DNA of 14,375 nucleotides. Source: Myxococcales bacterium. Lineage in GTDB: Bacteria; Myxococcota; Polyangia; Polyangiales; Polyangiaceae. Shown here piece after piece: positions 12,733-14,375 of this stretch. The translations under genes were made by a program, and so were the position numbers. Within the stretch, counting starts at the first letter, position 1. Each line of letters begins with the position of its first letter. The notes below the pieces were generated by a model. That model worked only from the letters and a program-made list of their open reading frames with translations. It had not been told where the DNA came from and made no database searches. The DNA is taken from positions 48,945 through 63,319 of the forward strand of contig PLXW01000067.1 of assembly GCA_003151595.1 (NCBI GenBank). The letters run 5' to 3'.

Positions 12733-14375
12733 TCACTGCACGACCGAGGAACAGTACCCGTTGATGCACTGGAGCGACTTGTCGCAGCAGTCGGCGGCGG
12801 ACGCGCACTTGTTGTTGGCCTGGACGCAGCCGGGCGGCGCCTTCTGGCAGATCTTGCTGCTGCACGAGCCTCCGCAGCAGTCGACCCCCGTCTCACACGA
12901 CCCGTTGTCGGCCTTGCACGGGTTGAGCGTCGCGAACGGGCGGATGTTGCCGCTCGTGAGCTCCTGCCCGGGCAGGTAGAAGGCCGGGTGGCTCGGGTCC
13001 GTCCCCGGGGCCGCTCCGATGTTGATCGCGGTGACCCAGAGCTTCTTGGTCTCGGCGTTGAAGACAGGGTCCGGAACCGCCCCGGTGCTGTCCGCCATGG
13101 CGTTGCCGTACTGCCGACGGCTGGTGAAGAAGACCCAGAAGTAGCCGCCCGACGCCACCGGCATCACGGAGGGGTAGAAGTTGAGGTGCTCGTCGCGGCC
13201 CGGGAACGGCAAGTACGACGCGCCGTTCGCTTGGTCCAGGGCGTGCGCCTGGCCCGGGGCCGACAGGTTGACGAAGTAGAGGTCGCTCTGGGCCACGTCG
13301 GTGGCTGCCAGCTGTACGGGACCGAAGCCCGAGAAGCTGTTCTCCGGAATGCTCGAGAAGTTCGCCGAGCTGTCGAGGATGAAGACGACCTTCTGCGAGT
13401 CGGGCGTGAAGAACGGCCAGCCCGCGTATTTCCCGTTTGCGTCGTTGTAGATGGACACCGGATTCGAGAACGCGTTCTTCACCGGGTCGAAGTCCTGCAC
13501 CATGAGCGAGTGGCCCTGGTGATTGTCGGTGTCGTTGAAGACGACCTTCTTCCCGTCGGGGGAAAACATCGGCATCATCGCGTGCTGTACCGCGAGACCA
13601 GTGAAGCTGATCGTCGTGCCCTTCTTCGTGTCGTACATGACGTTGAGCTTCGGCCCGATCATCCCGGGGTTGTCCCCGGCGCCGCACGGAAACAGAGCGG
13701 TCTTCGCCGTGCTGTCCGACGGCTCCGCGGCCGTGAGCAGGCGCGAGCCGTCGGGATACACGGCGCTGAATCCCCAGTCGTCGTTCATCGTGGTGGCGGT
13801 CGGGGTCGACGCCGGGGTGACCGTGACGCCTGCCGCGAGACTGAACGACTGGCTTCCCGGGGCCTGCAACCCCCCCGGATAGGCGTGCCTCTGCGCGACG
13901 ATCATGGACCCGTCGGCCGAGAGCGAGTGACACGAGACGCAAGGTCCGGCGGGCACCGTCCCCCCGGGGACCGTCAGCAGCAAGCTCGGCTTCGCCGCGC
14001 CCGCGGGGATCACCATGACCGCGCCGTCCGCCGGGGAGGTCAGTTGCGACGAGTACGTGTTGTAGTAGACGGCGCCCTTCAAGCTCCCGAGCGCGAACGT
14101 CCACGTCTCGGTGATCTTGCTGCTCACCTTGCCGCCGCTGAGGGTGCTCAGCTCGACGGTGAGCGGATCGGCGGCTCCCAGGCTCTGCTGGAACGCGGCA
14201 TTCCACGCGTTGGGAGGAAGAGGAAGCTGCCCCGGGTTCGATCCGGCGAAGCACCCCTGATAGTCGAACGTGTTCGAGTGCATGTGCAGGTAGACGCCGT
14301 CGGGCTTGGCGGATTGCGACCACTGGAGGAGGGGGGGAAGGATCCCTCCGGGGAAGACGGTCTTGTCGTACGGGT
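12733..14375 (-). CDS. Secreted beta-propeller (PD40/TolB-like) protein with CXXCH motif and two C-terminal six-cysteine modules; N-terminus beyond window
   Basis: Function not recognised. The frame is open through the right edge (546 residues visible), reading PYDKTVFPGGILPPLLQW before the internal ATG at 14283, so that ATG is probably not the start. Residues below count from 14283. An Ig/fibronectin-like region is followed by CVSCH (115-119), a possible single c-type heme site, in a CHSLSADG context common at the start of such propellers. Blade motifs follow (VYPDGSRLL, MFSPDGKKVVFND, FFTPDSQKVVFI), suggesting a TolB/WD40-like propeller. The last 63 residues hold 12 cysteines in two modules of pattern C-x6-C-x5-CC-x3/5-C-x4-C. 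Such disulphide-rich tails imply export to periplasm or cell surface, but the signal peptide would lie outside the window. It is convergent with the radical SAM gene and separated from it by a strong stem-loop. Confidence 0.8.
   Translation of the reverse strand, partial: PYDKTVFPGGILPPLLQWSQSAKPDGVYLHMHSNTFDYQGCFAGSNPGQLPLPPNAWNAAFQQSLGAADPLTVELSTLSGGKVSSKITETWTFALGSLKGAVYYNTYSSQLTSPADGAVMVIPAGAAKPSLLLTVPGGTVPAGPCVSCHSLSADGSMIVAQRHAYPGGLQAPGSQSFSLAAGVTVTPASTPTATTMNDDWGFSAVYPDGSRLLTAAEPSDSTAKTALFPCGAGDNPGMIGPKLNVMYDTKKGTTISFTGLAVQHAMMPMFSPDGKKVVFNDTDNHQGHSLMVQDFDPVKNAFSNPVSIYNDANGKYAGWPFFTPDSQKVVFILDSSANFSSIPENSFSGFGPVQLAATDVAQSDLYFVNLSAPGQAHALDQANGASYLPFPGRDEHLNFYPSVMPVASGGYFWVFFTSRRQYGNAMADSTGAVPDPVFNAETKKLWVTAINIGAAPGTDPSHPAFYLPGQELTSGNIRPFATLNPCKADNGSCETGVDCCGGSCSSKICQKAPPGCVQANNKCASAADCCDKSLQCINGYCSSVVQ
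12751..12918 (-). repeat. Tandem six-cysteine (knottin-framework) modules within the propeller protein
   Basis: Two protein-level repeats: module 1 (coding 12918-12847) has spacing C-x6-C-x5-CC-x3-C-x4-C, and module 2 (12828-12751) has C-x6-C-x5-CC-x5-C-x4-C. They share the core GSC/NKC, then five residues, then DCC. A six-residue linker (QKAPPG) separates them. The C-C-CC-C-C order is the framework of inhibitor cystine knot peptides. The spacing is read directly; the fold is inference. Confidence 0.6.

Noticed and set aside
12893..14323. 476-residue minus-strand frame inside the propeller gene
   Set aside because: Different frame of the same strand; it is Arg/Gly-rich and lacks the propeller and cysteine motifs of the true frame.
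1..14375. CRISPR arrays, tRNA or rRNA genes, insertion sequences, defence islands
   Set aside because: No direct-repeat arrays, clover-leaf candidates, transposase motifs or recognisable defence genes were seen on either strand.

Overview
The window is very GC-rich, densely coded DNA. Its gene content points to a delta-type, Gram-negative bacterium, most likely a member of the Myxococcota (Polyangia/Sorangium-like). The reasons are: the lptA-lptB-rpoN-hpf-ptsN-hprK-rapZ-ptsH-ptsI gene order including an HPr kinase; a secreted beta-propeller protein with a tandem cysteine-rich tail; and GC-saturated third codon positions, which create very long antisense open frames. The assignment to a group is inference from gene content, with no database comparison.

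Layout. Positions 1-2306 (minus strand) hold rpsO followed by pnp, which runs off the left edge; a good sigma-70-type promoter lies just upstream of rpsO. Positions 2403-10721 (minus) hold one long co-oriented run. In transcription order it is lptA and lptB (lipopolysaccharide transport), rpoN (sigma-54), hpf (ribosome hibernation), ptsN (EIIA-Ntr), hprK (HPr kinase/phosphorylase), rapZ (P-loop RNA-binding adaptor), ptsH (HPr) and ptsI (enzyme I). The last four genes are joined by three successive 4-base stop/start overlaps, so they are probably translated as a coupled unit. At 10837-12645 (plus, divergent from lptA) is a cobalamin-binding/radical SAM protein with a TPR-like C-terminal part. 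At 12733-14375 (minus, convergent, running off the right edge) is a predicted exported beta-propeller protein with one CXXCH motif and two C-terminal six-cysteine modules.

How the genes work together. ptsI, ptsH, hprK and ptsN make up a regulatory phosphotransfer chain. HPr keeps both the catalytic histidine (phosphorylated by enzyme I) and the regulatory serine (phosphorylated by HprK), and no sugar permease or EIIB/EIIC gene is present in the window. It sits with sigma-54, RapZ and the hibernation factor in the widespread rpoN cluster, which links carbon/nitrogen status, envelope synthesis and translation shutdown. The gap in front of rpoN carries a close match to a sigma-54 promoter, suggesting that sigma-54 drives its own gene. 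rpsO-pnp is the usual S15/PNPase operon of RNA turnover and ribosome assembly.

No RNA genes, CRISPR arrays, insertion sequences or integrase genes were seen. No gene-free stretch is longer than about 230 bases. Apart from the right-hand end (radical SAM and propeller/knottin-like proteins), this is conserved core-genome material and I do not see a clearly new multi-gene system. The best leads are the self-directed sigma-54 promoter and the knottin-like tandem tail.
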